From: Vicinamibacterales bacterium
GTDB taxonomy: Bacteria; Acidobacteriota; Vicinamibacteria; Vicinamibacterales; JAMQPK01
Length of the DNA: 41,811 bases
Reading direction: 5' to 3'
Assembly: GCA_023717525.1 (NCBI GenBank)
Contig: JAMQPK010000190.1
Coordinates: 1-41,811, forward strand
How positions within the stretch are numbered: the stretch's first letter is position 1; each line of letters starts with the position of its first letter. The notes beneath the pieces were generated by a model. It worked only from the letters and a program-made list of their open reading frames with translations, had not been told where the DNA came from and made no database searches. Below, one piece after another: positions 17,151 to 26,762 of this stretch. The position numbers and the translations under genes were made by a program.

Positions 17151-17930
17151 CTACTTGATAAGGACTCTCGAGCCCCGAACCCGCTGCGTACTGAGCGTGC
17201 TCAGGAATCGCGGGATGATTTCATCCATCAGTTCGAAATAGGACGACAGGGCCGGCGTGTTGTCGTTTTGATTGTAGAGCCGCTCCTCGCGCAGCGCCTC
17301 CGAGTAGATTTGCGTGCCCGAACGGCCATCGATGAAGATGAACTTCTCCTGCAGGATGAAGCCCTTGCGCTCCATGTATTCGCGCACCGGCTCGACGCGT
17401 CGGCGCCCGAGCGCGTCGATGACTTCCTGTTCGCGCTGCACCATGCCGGACTGCGAGTGCGGCGTGAACAACACCGTGCCTGTGACGATCAGCGGATTCT
17501 GATATTCCTCGCCGATCCGCTTCCAGTAATCGGCGTCGGCAAAGATGTGCTCGTAGGGCTCGAGGTCCTTCTCGGACTTCAGCTGCGCGGGCTGCGGTGT
17601 CTCGCGCGGCTCGGCAGCCGGGCCAGCGGCCTGGCCTTCCGGACGCGAGTCGGCGGCGACATCCATCAGAGGCAGCACATCAGCATCGATGACGCGCAGA
17701 TTCGATTTCAGCCGCAGCTGGCTCCGCAGCAGACGCACCGTCTCGACGTTGCCGTCCACATCATCGGTACCACCCGCGAGGAACCCGGCGATGAACACGC
17801 GTTGAAACGCCGACACATCGAGCTTGGCGGCGATCGGCGTCTCGATCGGAATCTCGTAGAAGCTCGCGCATCCAACGATGCCGACGAGCAGTGAGAGGCT
17901 AAGGAGTTTGAGACTGATTCGTCCGATCAT
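17151..17930 (-). CDS. Lipoprotein of unknown function
   Basis: A 259-residue protein with a lipoprotein signal peptide (LLSLSLLVGIVGC, lipidated cysteine 21). The mature part begins ASFYEIPIETPI and contains VSAFQRVFIAGFLAGG, a low-complexity Pro/Ala/Glu linker around residues 94-115 (AAGPAAEPRETPQPAQ), and then YWKRIGEEYQNPLIVTGTVLF and FIFIDGRSGTQIYSEALREE. The strand-helix pattern resembles envelope lipoproteins that build a surface-associated scaffold, but no named family is recognised. Its start overlaps the end of the TPR gene by 32 bases, so the two are co-transcribed and perhaps act together at the membrane. Confidence 0.8.
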   Translation of the reverse strand: MIGRISLKLLSLSLLVGIVGCASFYEIPIETPIAAKLDVSAFQRVFIAGFLAGGTDDVDGNVETVRLLRSQLRLKSNLRVIDADVLPLMDVAADSRPEGQAAGPAAEPRETPQPAQLKSEKDLEPYEHIFADADYWKRIGEEYQNPLIVTGTVLFTPHSQSGMVQREQEVIDALGRRRVEPVREYMERKGFILQEKFIFIDGRSGTQIYSEALREERLYNQNDNTPALSSYFELMDEIIPRFLSTLSTQRVRGSRVLIK

Positions 17931-18252
17931 GGATTTCCTTGAACAACTCGAAGTTCTGTCGCACCATCGCGTTGTTTGGCTCCAGCTTCAGGGCGCGCTC
18001 GTAGGCCTCGCCGGCTTTTTCGAGCAGACCTTCGTGCTCGTAGGCCACCGCGAGGTTGTTGAACGCCGCCGCATACGTGGGGTCGATCTGCGTGGCCCGT
18101 TCCCATCGATAGATGGCTTCTTTCCACAAGCCCTTGGCCGCGACGGAGATACCGAACTCCACCTGTGCACGCGCGTCGGAACGCGCGTCGGCGTATGCCA
18201 CGCCGGACAGGGCGGTCAGAAGCACGACAACCGGGAGCAGGCGCTTACGCAT
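17899..18252 (-). CDS. Exported TPR-repeat protein
   Basis: A 117-residue protein with a signal peptide (LLPVVVLLTALSGVAYA). Two to three tetratricopeptide repeats follow: VEFGISVAAKGLWKEAIYRWERATQIDPTY, then AAAFNNLAVAYEHEGLLEKAGEAYERALKLEPNN and a partial third. TPRs are protein-binding helical hairpins. ATG 18252 is preferred over a TTG four codons upstream. An extended -10 (TGCTATAGT) lies just upstream, and no ribosome binding site is visible. The partner is probably the overlapping lipoprotein gene product. Confidence 0.85.
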   Translation of the reverse strand: MRKRLLPVVVLLTALSGVAYADARSDARAQVEFGISVAAKGLWKEAIYRWERATQIDPTYAAAFNNLAVAYEHEGLLEKAGEAYERALKLEPNNAMVRQNFELFKEIHDRTNQSQTP

Positions 18253-18263
18253 GGCCGATTTCA

Positions 18264-18272
18264 ACTATAGCA
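18264..18272 (-). promoter_or_regulatory. Extended -10 of the TPR-lipoprotein unit
   Basis: TGCTATAGT on the minus strand ends 11 bases before ATG 18252. The predicted leader is about 5 bases. Confidence 0.4.
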
Positions 18273-18310
18273 GGGAAGGGCGAAAGGCGCGCCTTTTCTT
18301 CGCTTTTCCC
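18273..18310. repeat. Imperfect hairpin in the divergent TPR-dprA region
   Basis: A 14-base perfect palindrome AAAGGCGCGCCTTT (18283-18296) is flanked by imperfect arms (GGGAAGGGCGAA on the left, TTCGCTTTTCCC on the right). It lies between two divergent promoters and could be an operator, or a decayed heptad-array hairpin like array D. The rest of 18253-18397 holds only the two promoters. Confidence 0.45.
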
Positions 18311-18312
18311 GC

Positions 18313-18341
18313 TTCACTCTCCCCTGACAGGTCCTTACAAT
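18313..18341 (+). promoter_or_regulatory. Sigma-70-like promoter of dprA
   Basis: -35 TTCACT (18313-18318), a 17-base spacer and -10 TACAAT (18336-18341). It would drive dprA and probably topA, trmFO and xerC, whose gaps are small. Confidence 0.5.
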
Positions 18342-18397
18342 AATGATGGGGTTGGGCACCGGCTTTTGGCGCCGTCGTGCGCCGTCAGGAGCCGCCC

Positions 18398-19270
18398 ATG
18401 GACCTCCCAGTCACTTCGGTCTTCCGCGCCGATCGGCGCTATCCCACGGCCCTCGCCGCTATTTACGACCCGCCGGACCGCCTTTGGCTACGGGGCCAGG
18501 CGGATGTGTTGCGCGCGCCGAGTGTGGCGATCGTGGGATCGCGCGCGGCATCGCCCTATGCGCGCGAAGTTGCACGGCATCTGGGGGCCGATCTCTCGCG
18601 GCGGGGCATTGCTGTGATTAGCGGGATGGCTCGCGGCGTCGATTCGGCCGCGCACCTTGGCGCACTCGATGCCGGCGGTCTCACGATCGCGGTATTCGGC
18701 TGCGGCGTCGACGTCATCTATCCGCCGGAACACGGGACGCTCGCCGAGCAGATTTGCGAGCGCGGCGCTCTCGTCAGCGAATTCCCGCCAGGGACGCCCC
18801 CGCTGCCCTACCACTTTCCGAAGCGCAATCGCATCATCAGCGGGCTCGCGCTCGGTGTCGTCGTGGTGGAGGCCGCAGAAGGCAGCGGTTCGCTCATCAC
18901 CGCCGAGTTTGCGCTCGACCAGGGGCGCGCCGTGCTTGCAGTGCCCGGAAACATCCTGGGCGGGCGGAACCTGGGCGCGCACGCGCTTCTGCGCGATGGC
19001 GCAAAGTTAGTCGAGTGTGCGGACGATATTATCGACGAGTTGAACCTGGCGATCGCAGGGGCGGAAGAATCGCCGCACCCGGTTTCCGCGTCTCAGGATC
19101 CGGTGCTCCGGTGCATGACGCCGGGCGAACCGTACGATTTGGACGAGCTCACGGCGCAATCCGGCATCAATCGGGTTCGCCTGCTGCCGCGCCTTCTCGA
19201 ACTGGAGCTCGCAGGCGCGTTGCGGCGCATCGAAGGCGGCCGGTTCGTACGATTTCGCGGACCGTGCTAA
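18398..19270 (+). CDS. dprA: DNA processing protein DprA
   Basis: A 290-residue protein of the DprA/Smf family, which binds incoming single-stranded DNA and loads RecA during transformation. The Rossmann-like core shows SVAIVGSRAASPYA, ISGMARGVDSAAHLGAL, TIAVFGCGVDVIYPPEH, FPKRNRIISGLALGVVVVEA and SGSLITAEFALDQGRAVLAVPG. A winged-helix tail follows (EPYDLDELTAQSGINRVRLLPRLLELELAG). The N-terminal SAM-like domain of longer homologues is absent. Start ATG 18398 is preferred to GTG 18377 because AGGAG (18387-18391) lies 6 bases before it. Confidence 0.95.
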   Translation: MDLPVTSVFRADRRYPTALAAIYDPPDRLWLRGQADVLRAPSVAIVGSRAASPYAREVARHLGADLSRRGIAVISGMARGVDSAAHLGALDAGGLTIAVFGCGVDVIYPPEHGTLAEQICERGALVSEFPPGTPPLPYHFPKRNRIISGLALGVVVVEAAEGSGSLITAEFALDQGRAVLAVPGNILGGRNLGAHALLRDGAKLVECADDIIDELNLAIAGAEESPHPVSASQDPVLRCMTPGEPYDLDELTAQSGINRVRLLPRLLELELAGALRRIEGGRFVRFRGPC

Positions 19271-19291
19271 GGTATTCACGGGTTTCCCAAC

Positions 19292-21718
19292 ATGGCAAAA
19301 AACCTCGTCATCGTCGAATCACCGGCGAAGGCAAAGACGATCAACAAGTATCTCGGGCGCGAATACAAAGTGCTCGCGTCGATGGGACACGTTCGCGATC
19401 TGCCGAAGAGCAAGCTGGGTGTCGACGTCGACGATGGCTTCGCGCCGGTGTACGAACCGATTCTTGCGCGCAAGAAAGTCATCGCCGAATTGAAGAGTGC
19501 CGCGAAGGATGCGACCGACATCTACATCGCCACCGACCCCGATCGCGAAGGCGAAGCCATTGGCTGGCATCTTGCCGAAGAGCTCGGCACGAACAAGAAG
19601 AAGAAGATCCACCGCCTGATGTTCAACGAGATTACCAAGAAGGCGGTGCAGGAAGCGATCAAGCATCCGGGCGCGATCAATCTGAAGATGGTGGACGCGC
19701 AACAGGCGCGCCGCGTCCTCGATCGCCTCGTCGGCTACAAGATCAGTCCGATTCTGTGGGATAAGGTTCGCCGCGGCCTCAGCGCCGGACGCGTGCAGTC
19801 GGTCGCGCTGAAGCTGATCTGCGATCGCGAACAGGAGATCGGCAGGTTCGTCCCGGAAGAGTACTGGCTGCTGTTGGCACAGCTCGCGGGATCGCAACCA
19901 CCGGAGTTCGAAGCGAGGCTCGTGAAGAAGGGCGACGAGACCATCAAGGTCGGCAACGAGCTCGAGTCGAAACAGGTCCTGAAGGATCTGGACGGTGCGA
20001 CGTTCGTCGTCTCGTCGGTGGCCATCAAGGAGCGCAAGCGGAACGCCGCGCCCCCGTTCATTACGAGCAAGCTGCAACAGACCGCCCGCTACCCAGTGAA
20101 GCGGACGATGCAGATAGCGCAGCAACTGTATGAAGGCATCGAGCTTCCAGGGCTGGGCGTCGAAGGTCCCATCGGCCTCATCACGTATATGCGCACCGAC
20201 TCGACGCGGGTGTCCGAGGATGCGCTGACCGCCGTTCGAGAGCACATCGGTTCGGCGTACGGCCCCGACTACGTGCCCGAGAAGCCGAATGTCTTCAAGA
20301 CGAAATCGGATGCGCAGGATGCCCACGAGGCGATCCGCCCGACGTCAATGGAATACGACCCGGAGAAAGTCCGGCCTTTCCTGACACAAGAGCAGTACTC
20401 AATCTATCGGCTCATCTGGAACCGGTTCGTGGCCTCGCAGATGCCGCCCGCGACGTTCGACGAGACGACGGTCGATATTGCGGCCGCCGACTACCTGTTC
20501 CGCGTGAAGGGCACTGTGCCGAAATTCGCCGGCTGGCTGGCCGCCTACGGACAGGTGACGGAAGAAAAGCCCGAGACGGAAAAGGACAAGGACGAAGACG
20601 ACAGTCCGACAGGTGTGCTGCCTCCGCTCGTCGAGGGCGACCGCCTGGAGCTGAAGGCCCTTCGTCCCGAGCAGAAATTCACGCAGCCGCCGCCCCGGTT
20701 CACCGAGGCGACGCTGGTCAAAGAGCTCGAGGAGAACGGCATCGGCCGACCCAGCACCTACGCGTCGATCATCGGCGTGCTGCAGGATCGCGACTACGCC
20801 AACAAGGTCGAGGGCAAGTTCAAGCCGACCGCCCTCGGCTTGATCATCACCGACCTGCTGATCAAGAGCTTCGACGACATCCTCGATGTCGAGTACACGC
20901 GCAGCCTCGAGGAGGATCTCGATCGCATCGAGGAAGGGAAGGCCGACTACAAGGGCACCCTCACGACGTTCTACAAGAAATTCAAGAAAGACCTCGCCAG
21001 AGCCGGCAAGGAGATGCAGAACCTCAAGGAAGGCATCAAGACCGAAGAGGTCTGCGATCGGTGCGGCAAAGGGATGGTCATCAAGGTGGGCAAGTTCGGT
21101 CCATTCGTAGCGTGCAGCGGATATCCCGACTGCACGAATACGCGGGAGCTCGAGAAGAGCGAGCCGAACGCCGATGTCGACGAGACGCAGGACGAGACGT
21201 GCGAGAACTGCGGCAAGCCGATGGTCGTCAAGCGCGGCCGCTTTGGCCAGTTCCTCGCGTGCACGGGTTATCCCGACTGCAAGACCACCAGAAAGATCAT
21301 TTCGTCGGGTGGCGCCATGAAGGCCGCCAAACCGGATCAGATTCTGGACGAAAAATGCCCGAAGTGCGCCTCGAACCTGGTCATCAAGCAGGGGCGGTTC
21401 GGCGAGTTTACGGCGTGCACGAACTATCCGAACTGCAAGTACGTGAAGCTGAAGAGCACCGGCGTCATCTGCCCAACCGACGGCGGCGACATCGTTGAAC
21501 GGAAGTCGCGACGCGGCAAGGCGTTTTACGGCTGCGCGAACTATCCGGACTGCGACTTTACGCTCTGGAAGCGGCCCATCGCCGAGGCCTGCCCGGACTG
21601 CGGGACGCCATTCCTGCTCGAGAAAATCACCAAGAAAGCGGGACGCCAGCTCGTCTGCAGCAAGGAAGACTGCAGCTTCGTCAAGGATGCGCCGCTCGAA
21701 GAACCTGTGCCTGCGTAG
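19292..21718 (+). CDS. topA: DNA topoisomerase I
   Basis: An 808-residue type IA topoisomerase that relaxes negative supercoils. The N-terminal Toprim domain has LVIVESPAKAKTI and the metal-binding DPDREGE. The catalytic tyrosine is Y299 in LITYMRTDSTRVSED. The core is followed by five C-terminal zinc-ribbon-like repeats: VCDRCGKGM, TCENCGKPM and KCPKCASNL keep both N-terminal cysteines; the fourth (ICPTDGGD) has lost the second cysteine; the fifth is ACPDCGTPF. A charged insert (about residues 425-440, KPETEKDKDEDD) sits in the core, in a region variable among homologues. It lies 21 bases after dprA, the common dprA-topA order. Confidence 0.97.
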   Translation: MAKNLVIVESPAKAKTINKYLGREYKVLASMGHVRDLPKSKLGVDVDDGFAPVYEPILARKKVIAELKSAAKDATDIYIATDPDREGEAIGWHLAEELGTNKKKKIHRLMFNEITKKAVQEAIKHPGAINLKMVDAQQARRVLDRLVGYKISPILWDKVRRGLSAGRVQSVALKLICDREQEIGRFVPEEYWLLLAQLAGSQPPEFEARLVKKGDETIKVGNELESKQVLKDLDGATFVVSSVAIKERKRNAAPPFITSKLQQTARYPVKRTMQIAQQLYEGIELPGLGVEGPIGLITYMRTDSTRVSEDALTAVREHIGSAYGPDYVPEKPNVFKTKSDAQDAHEAIRPTSMEYDPEKVRPFLTQEQYSIYRLIWNRFVASQMPPATFDETTVDIAAADYLFRVKGTVPKFAGWLAAYGQVTEEKPETEKDKDEDDSPTGVLPPLVEGDRLELKALRPEQKFTQPPPRFTEATLVKELEENGIGRPSTYASIIGVLQDRDYANKVEGKFKPTALGLIITDLLIKSFDDILDVEYTRSLEEDLDRIEEGKADYKGTLTTFYKKFKKDLARAGKEMQNLKEGIKTEEVCDRCGKGMVIKVGKFGPFVACSGYPDCTNTRELEKSEPNADVDETQDETCENCGKPMVVKRGRFGQFLACTGYPDCKTTRKIISSGGAMKAAKPDQILDEKCPKCASNLVIKQGRFGEFTACTNYPNCKYVKLKSTGVICPTDGGDIVERKSRRGKAFYGCANYPDCDFTLWKRPIAEACPDCGTPFLLEKITKKAGRQLVCSKEDCSFVKDAPLEEPVPA

Positions 21719-21721
21719 TTC

Positions 21722-23128
21722 ATGATTCACATCATCGGGGGCGGCCTCGCCGGATGCGAAGCGGCGTGGCAGGCTGCTTCGCGCGGTGTACCTGTCACCA
21801 TCCGCGAGATGCGGCCCATCCGGGCGACGGATGTCCACAAGACCGACCGCCTCGCGGAGCTCGTCTGCAGCAATTCGTTCCGTGGCGACAAGCTCGACAA
21901 CGCCGTCGGCCTTCTAAAGGAAGAGATGCGCCGGCTCGACTCCCTGGTCATGCACGCGGCAGAAATCGCGCGTGTCCCGGCGGGGGCGGCGCTGGCGGTT
22001 GATCGCGATCTCTTCGCGCGAACGGTCACCCAGGCCATTCACGAGCACCCGCTCATCACTCTGACGCGCGAGGAAGTCACCGCCATTCCTCACGCGACGC
22101 CGAGCGAGCCTGTCATCATCGCGACGGGCCCGCTGACATCGCCGGACCTGTCGGCCGCCGTCGTGCAGCTGGTGGGATCCGAACATCTCTATTTTTACGA
22201 CGCCATCAGCCCGATCGTACTGGCAGAGACGATCGACATGAAGAAAGTCTTCCGGGCCTCGCGGTGGAACCGGTCGCAGCGTCGATCGTCCATCGTCGAT
22301 CGTCCATCGTCGATCGTCGCGGGAACGACATGCGGCACGGATGATGGCGAGGGAGACTACTTGAACTGTCCGATGAGCGCGGCGGAGTACCGCGCCTTCT
22401 ATGCCGCGTTGACGACTGCTGAATCGGCGACCGTACACGACTTCGACAAGGAAAAGTTCTTCGAAGGCTGCCTTCCCATTGAAGTCATGGCGCATCGCGG
22501 CGAAGACACTTTGCGGTTCGGCCCGATGAAGCCGGTCGGCCTTACCGATCCACGGACGCGCCGCCAGCCGTATGCCGCCGTCCAGCTCCGGCAGGACAAT
22601 CTCGCCGGCGATCACTACAGCCTCGTGGGATTTCAGACACAATTGAAATGGGGAGAGCAGGCGCGGGTACTGCGGATGATTCCTGGGCTGGAGCGTGCCG
22701 AGTTCGTCCGCTTCGGGATGGTACACCGTAACACCTATATCAACGGCCCGACGGTCCTCCATGAAACGTGGCAGACCCGGGCAAACCCATCGTTGTTCTT
22801 TGCCGGACAGATCTCGGGCGTGGAGGGTTACGTCGAGTCGGCGGCCTCCGGGCTGATGGCCGGTCTCAATGCCGCGTCGCTCGTGCGTGGGCAAGGGTTG
22901 AGTGCGCCGCCGAGGTCGACCGCGATCGGTGCGCTGGCGTTCTACGTATCGCACGCGACCCCGCACGACTACCAGCCGACGAACATCACCTTCGGGATCA
23001 TGGAACCGCCCTCCGGCGCGATCCGGGACAAGCAGAAACGAAAGCTGGCGATCGCGGAACGAGCGCTTGACGACCTGGCGGCATGGGTCGCGGCTGGCAA
23101 GGTGGAAGGGCTGAGGGCTGAGGGCTGA
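21722..23128 (+). CDS. trmFO: tRNA (uracil-5-)-methyltransferase TrmFO
   Basis: A 468-residue FAD- and folate-dependent enzyme that makes ribothymidine-54 in the T loop of tRNA. MIHIIGGGLAGCEAAWQAA is the FAD-binding motif, followed by LVCSNSFRGDKLDNAVGLLKEEMR and GEGDYLNCPMSAAEYRAFYAAL, all characteristic. Between FRASRW and GEGDYLNCPM, where homologues have only a few residues, there is an extra segment of about 26 residues encoded largely by a heptad array (22281-22319). The C-terminus EGLRAEG is encoded by another heptad array. The gene starts 3 bases after topA and is followed 2 bases later by xerC, a known gene order. Confidence 0.95.
   Translation: MIHIIGGGLAGCEAAWQAASRGVPVTIREMRPIRATDVHKTDRLAELVCSNSFRGDKLDNAVGLLKEEMRRLDSLVMHAAEIARVPAGAALAVDRDLFARTVTQAIHEHPLITLTREEVTAIPHATPSEPVIIATGPLTSPDLSAAVVQLVGSEHLYFYDAISPIVLAETIDMKKVFRASRWNRSQRRSSIVDRPSSIVAGTTCGTDDGEGDYLNCPMSAAEYRAFYAALTTAESATVHDFDKEKFFEGCLPIEVMAHRGEDTLRFGPMKPVGLTDPRTRRQPYAAVQLRQDNLAGDHYSLVGFQTQLKWGEQARVLRMIPGLERAEFVRFGMVHRNTYINGPTVLHETWQTRANPSLFFAGQISGVEGYVESAASGLMAGLNAASLVRGQGLSAPPRSTAIGALAFYVSHATPHDYQPTNITFGIMEPPSGAIRDKQKRKLAIAERALDDLAAWVAAGKVEGLRAEG
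22281..22319. repeat. Heptad array G inside trmFO (GTCGATC/GTCCATC)
   Basis: Five full 7-base units, GTCGATC and GTCCATC alternating, then GTCGC: a 14-base period repeated 2.7 times without mismatch. It is read in frame as SSIV-type residues. As 7 is not a multiple of 3, successive copies are read in different phases while the total insertion preserves the frame. Confidence 0.9.
23108..23128. repeat. Heptad array H at the trmFO stop (GGGCTGA x3)
   Basis: Three perfect tandem copies of GGGCTGA. The TGA of the third copy is the trmFO stop codon; the TGAs of the first two are out of frame. Confidence 0.9.
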
Positions 23129-23130
23129 TC

Positions 23131-24063
23131 ATGAAGGAGACGCTGCGCGGCTTTCTTCAGTATCTGCGGAACCGGAATGTTTCGCCCCACACACTGGTGG
23201 CCTATGAGAGCGATCTCGCGCAACTCCTGAAGTTCATCGCCCAGATGAAGGAGACCCAGGTCGACAAGCTCCGTCCAGCCGACGTCGACGTGTCGGGGAT
23301 CCGGGCATTCATGGGCGAGCTCCACCGCAACCGCATTTCGCCTTCGTCGGCTGCGCGAAAGCTTTCGGCGGTCAGGACGTTTTTTCGTTTTCTCCGGCGT
23401 GAAGATCTTGTCGACAACGATCAATCGGCGCTCGTGTCGTCCCCAAAGCAGGGCGTCACCGTGCCGTCGCATCTGACGGTCGACGAGATGAACCGGCTGC
23501 TCGAGATGCCCGATCCGTCGAGCCCTTTGGGCCGGCGCGACCGCGCCATTCTCGAGCTCTTCTATGCGTCGGGGTTACGCCTGAGCGAGCTGTGCGGGTT
23601 GGATCTGGAAGACGTGAACTTGTCCGGGCGCATGGTCCGCGTGATGGGCAAGGGCAGGAAGGAGCGGCTCGTGCCGTTCAATACCGCCACGACCGACGCA
23701 TTGCGGGAATGGCTGAAGGACCGAAGCATGTCAGGGACGAGGGAAGAGGGGAGAGGGAAGAGGGGCGCGAAGGCGCCGTTGTTCCTCAACTACCGGGGAG
23801 AGCGGCTTTCCGCGAGAAGCGTCGATCGCCTTGTGCGCCGGTACGTCGCCGCGTGCGGAGCGAAGTTCGGCATCAGCCCGCACGCCCTGCGTCATTCCTT
23901 CGCCACGCACCTGCTCGCACGCGGGGCCGACCTGCGCGCCATTCAGGAGCTTTTGGGTCATGCTCGCTTGAGCACCACTCAGCGCTACACCCACGTCAAC
24001 GCAGCTCAGCTGATCCAGGTTTACAAGAAATCGCATCCGCGGGCAGAGGCAACGAAGCGGTAG
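23131..24063 (+). CDS. xerC: Tyrosine recombinase XerC
   Basis: A 310-residue tyrosine recombinase that resolves chromosome dimers at dif. The SAM-like N-domain is residues 1-95 (FLQYLRNRNVSPHTLVAYESDL). Catalytic residues are R150 in GLRLSELCGL, the lysine in GKGRKERLVP, H251 and R254 in ISPHALRHSFATH, H277 in ELLGHARLS and the nucleophile Y286 in TQRYTHV. The loop between REWLKDR and APLFLNYRGERLS carries an extra basic segment encoded by a GGGAAGA heptad array. All catalytic residues are intact, so the protein should be active. Start ATG 23131 follows the trmFO stop by two bases. Confidence 0.93.
   Translation: MKETLRGFLQYLRNRNVSPHTLVAYESDLAQLLKFIAQMKETQVDKLRPADVDVSGIRAFMGELHRNRISPSSAARKLSAVRTFFRFLRREDLVDNDQSALVSSPKQGVTVPSHLTVDEMNRLLEMPDPSSPLGRRDRAILELFYASGLRLSELCGLDLEDVNLSGRMVRVMGKGRKERLVPFNTATTDALREWLKDRSMSGTREEGRGKRGAKAPLFLNYRGERLSARSVDRLVRRYVAACGAKFGISPHALRHSFATHLLARGADLRAIQELLGHARLSTTQRYTHVNAAQLIQVYKKSHPRAEATKR
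23734..23768. repeat. Heptad array I inside xerC (GGGAAGA family)
   Basis: Units GGGACGA, GGGAAGA, GGGGAGA, GGGAAGA and GGGGCGC in strict 7-base register. It encodes a Gly/Arg/Glu/Lys-rich loop between the lysine-bearing hairpin and the HxLR motif. The same consensus occurs in the lipoprotein gene at 36089-36116. Confidence 0.85.
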
Positions 24064-24073
24064 AAAAGAAGAA

Positions 24074-24099
24074 GGGCGACGGCCTTGTCGCCGTCGCCC
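24074..24099 (-). terminator. Intrinsic terminator between xerC and the NtrC-type gene
   Basis: A perfect 10-base stem, GGGCGACGGC (24074-24083) and GCCGTCGCCC (24090-24099), with a 6-base loop. On the minus strand it is followed by a T-rich run (TTCTTCTTTTCTA), so it best fits termination of the minus-strand signalling operon. It may also stop transcripts from xerC. Confidence 0.7.
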
Positions 24100-24101
24100 C
24101 A

Positions 24102-24132
24102 CGTTCCAACTTACTTTCCAGCTTCCAGCTGT

Positions 24133-24136
<4 letters not shown>
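24102..24136. repeat. Heptad array J (TTCCAGC)
   Basis: Units CGTTCCA, ACTTACT, TTCCAGC, TTCCAGC and TGTCTAT. The last unit contains the TAG stop (24135-24133) of the minus-strand NtrC-type gene. Its neighbour is the terminator hairpin. Confidence 0.65.
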
Positions 24137-25539
<1,403 letters not shown>

Positions 25540-25562
25540 GAAAAGATCCCTCGTCTTCTTTC

Positions 25563-26762
25563 TTAGTCGTCAATGGTTGGAAAATGGCTCGCCTGCGACT
25601 TAGGCTCGAACCAGTCATCTGCGCCCGAAACGGGCAGCGTCACGCGAAATCGTGTGCCTTTTGCGCCGGTGGTAATGTCGATGCGGCCGTCGTGCGCGTC
25701 GACAATCTTGCGCACAATCGCCAGCCCGAGACCCGAGCCCTGCGGCTTGGTCGTGAAGAACGCGTTGAAGATGCGATCGCGGAGATCCTTGGGCACGCCG
25801 GGGCCGTTGTCGGCGACATCGACGACGACCGTGCGCGTCAGCGTGTGTGTTTCGCCGGTCGGCGCGTGGGGATCGTCCTCGAGCAGGCCTTCGTGTGCGA
25901 CGAGCTCCACCGCCCCGCGCCCTTCGAGTGCCTCGAACGCGTTGATCAGCAGATTGGTAAATAACTGCGTCAGCTGGTGGTGATCGCCTTGAATGGGCGG
26001 CAGTCCTTCGTCGATCGCGACGCGCAGGTCGATATCGCGCCGCGGCACCTTGCCTTCGGCGAGCGTCACGGCCGTGTGCAGGACGTCGGTGATCTGCGTG
26101 TGCTCGACCTGCAGCCGGATGGGGCGGACGAACTCGAGCGCTTCGTGCACGATCTGGTTCGCCATCTTCGCTTCGTTGATGATGTCGTTCAGAATCGACT
26201 GCGCGTCGGCATCGGTCACCTGACGTTTCAGCACCCCGGCCATCACTTCGATGCCCGCGAGCGGGTTCTTGACCTCGTGCGCAATCGCCGCAGCCATCTC
26301 TCCGAGCGCCACGAGGCGGTCGCGCAGCCGTTCGCGCTCTTCGAGCTGTTCGACTTTCGTCAAATCCTTGAAGAAGACGACGACGCCCATCAGCCCGCCG
26401 CGCTGGTCGCGCACGTGCGAGAGCGTGTAGCCGATCACCTTGCCGGTAGATTTCAGACGCAGCTCGGCGCGGTTGGGTAAGTGGCGCAACTCGAATGCGC
26501 TATGCAGGACGCGCACCATGTCCGGGTGCTTGGCCAGCACGACGCTGAAATGCTTGCCGATGGCGCTCGGCGTCCGCTTTGTTTGAAAAATTCTGTAGGC
26601 TTCCGCGTTGATTTCCGCCACGGCGCCGTCGCGGGTGATGGCCAGCACGCCATTGCGCATGCTCGACACGACATGGCGGAAGAAGCGGTCGGCCTCGCGG
26701 CGGCTGGGCGTGCGACGGACAGTTTTGGACACAGGCCGCTTTCGGCGGCTCGTCAGAGGCAT
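25563..26762 (-). CDS. PAS-domain sensor histidine kinase (NtrB-like)
   Basis: A soluble kinase of about 399 residues if it starts at ATG 26762. A PAS-like sensor segment (FFRHVVSSMRNGVLAITRDGAVAEINAEA to GGLMGVVVFFKDLT) is followed by HisKA with the phosphorylated H162 in MAAAIAHEVKNPLAG, the N box QLFTNLLINAFEAL, the G1 box DNGPGVP and the G2 box GSGLGLAIV. No transmembrane segment is seen, so it senses a cytoplasmic signal. The frame stays open up to 26996, overlapping the ABC-F gene, and the N-terminus is uncertain because no candidate has a good ribosome binding site. It pairs with the downstream NtrC-type regulator. Confidence 0.9.
   Translation of the reverse strand: MPLTSRRKRPVSKTVRRTPSRREADRFFRHVVSSMRNGVLAITRDGAVAEINAEAYRIFQTKRTPSAIGKHFSVVLAKHPDMVRVLHSAFELRHLPNRAELRLKSTGKVIGYTLSHVRDQRGGLMGVVVFFKDLTKVEQLEERERLRDRLVALGEMAAAIAHEVKNPLAGIEVMAGVLKRQVTDADAQSILNDIINEAKMANQIVHEALEFVRPIRLQVEHTQITDVLHTAVTLAEGKVPRRDIDLRVAIDEGLPPIQGDHHQLTQLFTNLLINAFEALEGRGAVELVAHEGLLEDDPHAPTGETHTLTRTVVVDVADNGPGVPKDLRDRIFNAFFTTKPQGSGLGLAIVRKIVDAHDGRIDITTGAKGTRFRVTLPVSGADDWFEPKSQASHFPTIDD

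Noticed and set aside
18283-18296. A standard intrinsic terminator at the GGCGCGCC palindrome
   Set aside because: It lies between two divergent gene starts, where a terminator would serve no transcript, and has no clean T tract after a GC stem.
19268-19291. A promoter in the short dprA-topA gap
   Set aside because: TAAGGT-like bases are present but no -35 and the spacing to the topA start is poor; co-transcription from the dprA promoter is simpler.
20399-21838. A 479-codon minus-strand open frame opposite topA
   Set aside because: It mirrors conserved topoisomerase codons, has no recognisable domain and no start signal; it is a shadow frame.
22281-22319. CRISPR-like repeat array
   Set aside because: Units are 7 or 14 bases with no spacers and no cas genes nearby.
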